DNA from: Variovorax sp. PAMC28562
GTDB taxonomy: Bacteria > Pseudomonadota > Gammaproteobacteria > Burkholderiales > Burkholderiaceae_C
Length of the DNA stretch: 64,000 bases
Assembly (NCBI RefSeq): GCF_014303735.1
Contig: NZ_CP060296.1
Coordinates: forward strand, 3,493,501 to 3,557,500
Direction: 5' to 3'
Part shown: piece by piece, positions 61,962-64,000 of the stretch
How positions within the stretch are numbered: the stretch's first letter is position 1
Layout: the number at the start of each line of letters is the position of its first letter
Translations under genes and position numbers: made by a program
The notes under the pieces: generated by a model
Database searches by the model: none
Told to the model about the DNA's origin: nothing
What the model saw: only the letters and a program-made list of their open reading frames with translations

Positions 61962-62379
61962 CTGCTTTAGAGCGAAAGGAACTTCCGCTTCGGGCCCGAA
62001 GCTGACGGTCGCGCACCCTGATCAACCGCGGCCCTCACATGGCGCAGGCCGGTGGGGTGTACTGCGCAGCGAAGTAAAGGAGGAGGCGAAGCCGGGGGAC
62101 ATGAGCGGAGTAGTGCACCGCGCCGGCCTGAGCCCCGCACGAGCGCATCGTCAACCCGCCTTCTTCTTGTCCTCGCCCACACCTGCCGGTCGTCGTCATT
62201 CGCTATAAGTACTGGCGCGTACCGTCTCATGGCTCGCGCAAGAGCCGCAGCAGCAAGTGCATCCCTCAGTCTTACAAAGCGCGGGCCGTCTACCCTACCT
62301 GACAAGCCGCCTCCCTTGACTACCTTTCAAGACATCGATGCCTGTTGCGGCACCGGCCGTTTCAAAAAGGTAGTCCCCG
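61962..62379. other. Gene-free stretch with a hairpin repeat
   Basis: No supported gene. The main item is an 87-base imperfect inverted repeat at 62044-62130. Plus-strand short frames crossing it have no recognisable content. The promoter of the YdeP-type gene should lie near its right end. Confidence 0.5.
62044..62130 (+). repeat. Long inverted repeat, possible dispersed element
   Basis: CAGGCCGG at the left end (62044-62051) pairs with CCGGCCTG at the right end (62123-62130), with further partial pairing (GTGTACT and AGTAGTGCAC) inside. The 70-base centre is purine-rich. The shape is that of a REP/BIME-like element. Confidence 0.5.
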
Positions 62380-64000
62380 ATGAGCGCAGTCCCCGAATTC
62401 AAGCCCAATGACCATCCATCGGGCGGCTGGGGCTCCGTCAAGGCAGTCACGACCTACCTGATTCGGGAAGAAGCCCTTGTTGCCGGCACCAAAGCACTGC
62501 TCGTTCAAAACAAGCCCGGCGGCTTCTCATGCGTGAGCTGCGCCTGGGCCAAGCCGTCCAAGCCGCACCTCGCCGAATTCTGCGAGAACGGCGCCAAGGC
62601 GACCGCCTGGGAACTTACCGGCAAGCGCATGCCGGCAAAGTTTTTCGAAGCACACACGTTGACCGAGTTGGAAACCTGGAGCGACCACGAACTCGAAGTC
62701 GGCGGCCGTCTCACGGTGCCAATGCGATGGGACTCCGCCACTGATCGCTACCTCGAAGTCAGTTGGGAAGATGCCTATGCCGACATCGGCGCCGAGCTTA
62801 AAAAGTTGCGCGCCGAAGACCCGAAGTCGACTGTGTTCTACGCCTCAGGTCGCGCCTCGCTGGAGGCCAGCTACATGTACCAGTTGCTGGCCCGGCTGTA
62901 CGGTAACAACAACCTGCCGGACAGCTCGAACATGTGCCACGAGAGCACATCGGTCGCGCTGCCGTTGACCATCGGCGTGCCGGTGGGCACCGTCACGCTC
63001 GACGACTTCGAGCAGACCGACGCGATGTTTTTCTTCGGCCACAACACGGGCGTCAACAGTCCGCGCATGCTGCACCAACTGCAAGACGCGCGCAAACGCG
63101 GCGTGCCGATCGTCACCTTCAATCCGCTGCGTGAACGCGGGCTGGTGAGCTTCGCCAATCCACAGTCGCCGATAGAAATGTTGACTCTGGCCGAGACGAA
63201 GATCAGCACGCAGTACCACCAGCTGAAGATCGGTGGTGACATCGCAGTGCTCACCGGCATGTGCAAGTCGCTCATCGCGATGGACGACATCGCAAGGCTC
63301 GCTGGAATCAAACGTGTGCTCGATGTCGACTTCCTGGCGGAGCACACCAGCGGCTTCGAGATGTTCGCGGAAACGGTCCGCGAAGCCTCGTGGGCCGAGA
63401 TCGAAAAAGAGTCGGGACTCACGCGCGACGACATCGAGCAGGCAACGCTGGTCTATGCCAAAGCGCACGCCGTGATCGCGGTGTACGGCATGGGCCTGAC
63501 ACAGCACCGCAAGGGCGTGCAGAACGTGCAGATGCTGTCGAACCTGCTGCTGCTGCGCGGCAACATCGGCCGGCCGGGCGCAGGCATTTGCCCGGTGCGC
63601 GGGCACTCGAACGTGCAGGGCCAGCGTACGGTCGGCATCACGGAGAAGCCGGCGCTGGCGCCGCTCGACAAGCTGGCCGCGCTGTACGCCTTCGAGCCGC
63701 CGCGCACCAAGGGGCTGAACACCGTAGAGGCCTGCGAGGGTGTGATCGACGGGTCGGTTCGCGCCTTCATCGGGCTGGGCGGCAACTTCGTGCGCGCGGT
63801 TCCGGAGACGGAGCGTGTCGAGGCGGCCTGGCGTCGCTTGCGATTGACTGTCAACGTGGCGACCAAGCTCAACCGGAGTCATTTGATCCACGGCGAGGTG
63901 TCGTACCTGCTGCCGTGCCTCGGCCGCATCGAGATCGATCGGCAGGCGAGCGGCGAGCAGACCGTTGCGCTCGAAGACTCGACAGGCTTCATCCATGCAT
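62380..64000 (+). CDS. YdeP/FdhF-family molybdopterin oxidoreductase (3' end outside the window)
   Basis: The frame is open from ATG 62380 to the end of the window (540 codons); the stop is downstream. The N-terminus has FKPNDHPSGGWGSVKA and CVSCAWAKP (Cys51, Cys54), and the molybdopterin-binding stretch includes FYASGRASLEASYMYQLLARL and HGHSNVQ-type block (RGHSNVQGQRTVGI). These match the YdeP group related to formate dehydrogenase H. The substrate is not known for most members. The start is preceded by AAGGTAG. Confidence 0.9.
   Translation, partial: MSAVPEFKPNDHPSGGWGSVKAVTTYLIREEALVAGTKALLVQNKPGGFSCVSCAWAKPSKPHLAEFCENGAKATAWELTGKRMPAKFFEAHTLTELETWSDHELEVGGRLTVPMRWDSATDRYLEVSWEDAYADIGAELKKLRAEDPKSTVFYASGRASLEASYMYQLLARLYGNNNLPDSSNMCHESTSVALPLTIGVPVGTVTLDDFEQTDAMFFFGHNTGVNSPRMLHQLQDARKRGVPIVTFNPLRERGLVSFANPQSPIEMLTLAETKISTQYHQLKIGGDIAVLTGMCKSLIAMDDIARLAGIKRVLDVDFLAEHTSGFEMFAETVREASWAEIEKESGLTRDDIEQATLVYAKAHAVIAVYGMGLTQHRKGVQNVQMLSNLLLLRGNIGRPGAGICPVRGHSNVQGQRTVGITEKPALAPLDKLAALYAFEPPRTKGLNTVEACEGVIDGSVRAFIGLGGNFVRAVPETERVEAAWRRLRLTVNVATKLNRSHLIHGEVSYLLPCLGRIEIDRQASGEQTVALEDSTGFIHA

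Overview
The window is a GC-rich stretch of proteobacterial chromosome. The most likely source is a betaproteobacterium of the Burkholderiales, family Comamonadaceae (Variovorax-like). This rests on the smc / zipA-like / ligA order, the large set of fatty-acid and amino-acid uptake genes, and hairpin intergenic repeats of a kind I associate with that family. It is an inference; no rRNA gene is present to settle it. I see no rRNA, tRNA, CRISPR array, intact insertion sequence or prophage.

Layout: (1) 1-4369 encodes a respiratory module: a 5'-truncated triheme cytochrome c, a small one-helix protein, CuA subunit II and subunit I of a B-type (ba3-like) heme-copper oxidase, and a diheme cytochrome c, nearly all with overlapping ends. 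With the AT-richer 4.4-6.2 kb that follows (a CBS protein, a hypothetical gene and possible gene remnants) it looks accessory. (2) 6.2-15.8 kb is chromosome housekeeping: a lipoprotein divergent from smc, a zipA-like gene, ligA, two Gly/Tyr-rich lipoproteins, peptide deformylase and a DoxX protein. (3) 15.9-19.0 kb is a polar amino-acid ABC importer (binding protein and two permeases, no ATPase gene alongside). (4) 19.0-24.9 kb, minus strand: pgm, a HAD hydrolase, glnD and map; purL diverges from map. (5) 29.1-32.8 kb, minus strand: selO-msrB-yciB-bolA-ppiC, the first four joined by 4-base start/stop overlaps. (6) 32.9-40.1 kb, plus strand: an acyl-CoA synthetase, a decayed fragment of an amino-acid-binding protein gene, then a full Liv-type importer (binding protein, two permeases, two ATPases) with a terminator hairpin after the binding protein.

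(7) 40.2-53.5 kb, plus strand, is a long beta-oxidation cluster: bifunctional hydratase/dehydrogenase, M20 peptidase, thiolase, two acyl-CoA dehydrogenases, two short-chain dehydrogenases, a thioesterase, a CurA-type reductase, a glutathione transferase and small proteins. Together with the synthetase upstream this supplies activation, all four beta-oxidation steps and CoA release. (8) 53.6-58.9 kb, minus strand: an outer-membrane protein and a magnesium uptake operon (mgtA-mgtC) preceded by an unusual leader with up to three small ORFs and two hairpins around translation start sites. (9) 59.3-64.0 kb, plus strand: a glutathione transferase, a 6-phosphogluconate dehydrogenase, two uncharacterised genes, a repeat element, and the first 540 codons of a YdeP/FdhF-type molybdopterin oxidoreductase that runs off the window.

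The observations most worth following are the mgtA leader, the Lys-to-Arg change in the Walker A motif of LivF, the in-frame palindromic repeat inside purL, and the decayed binding-protein copy next to the intact one.
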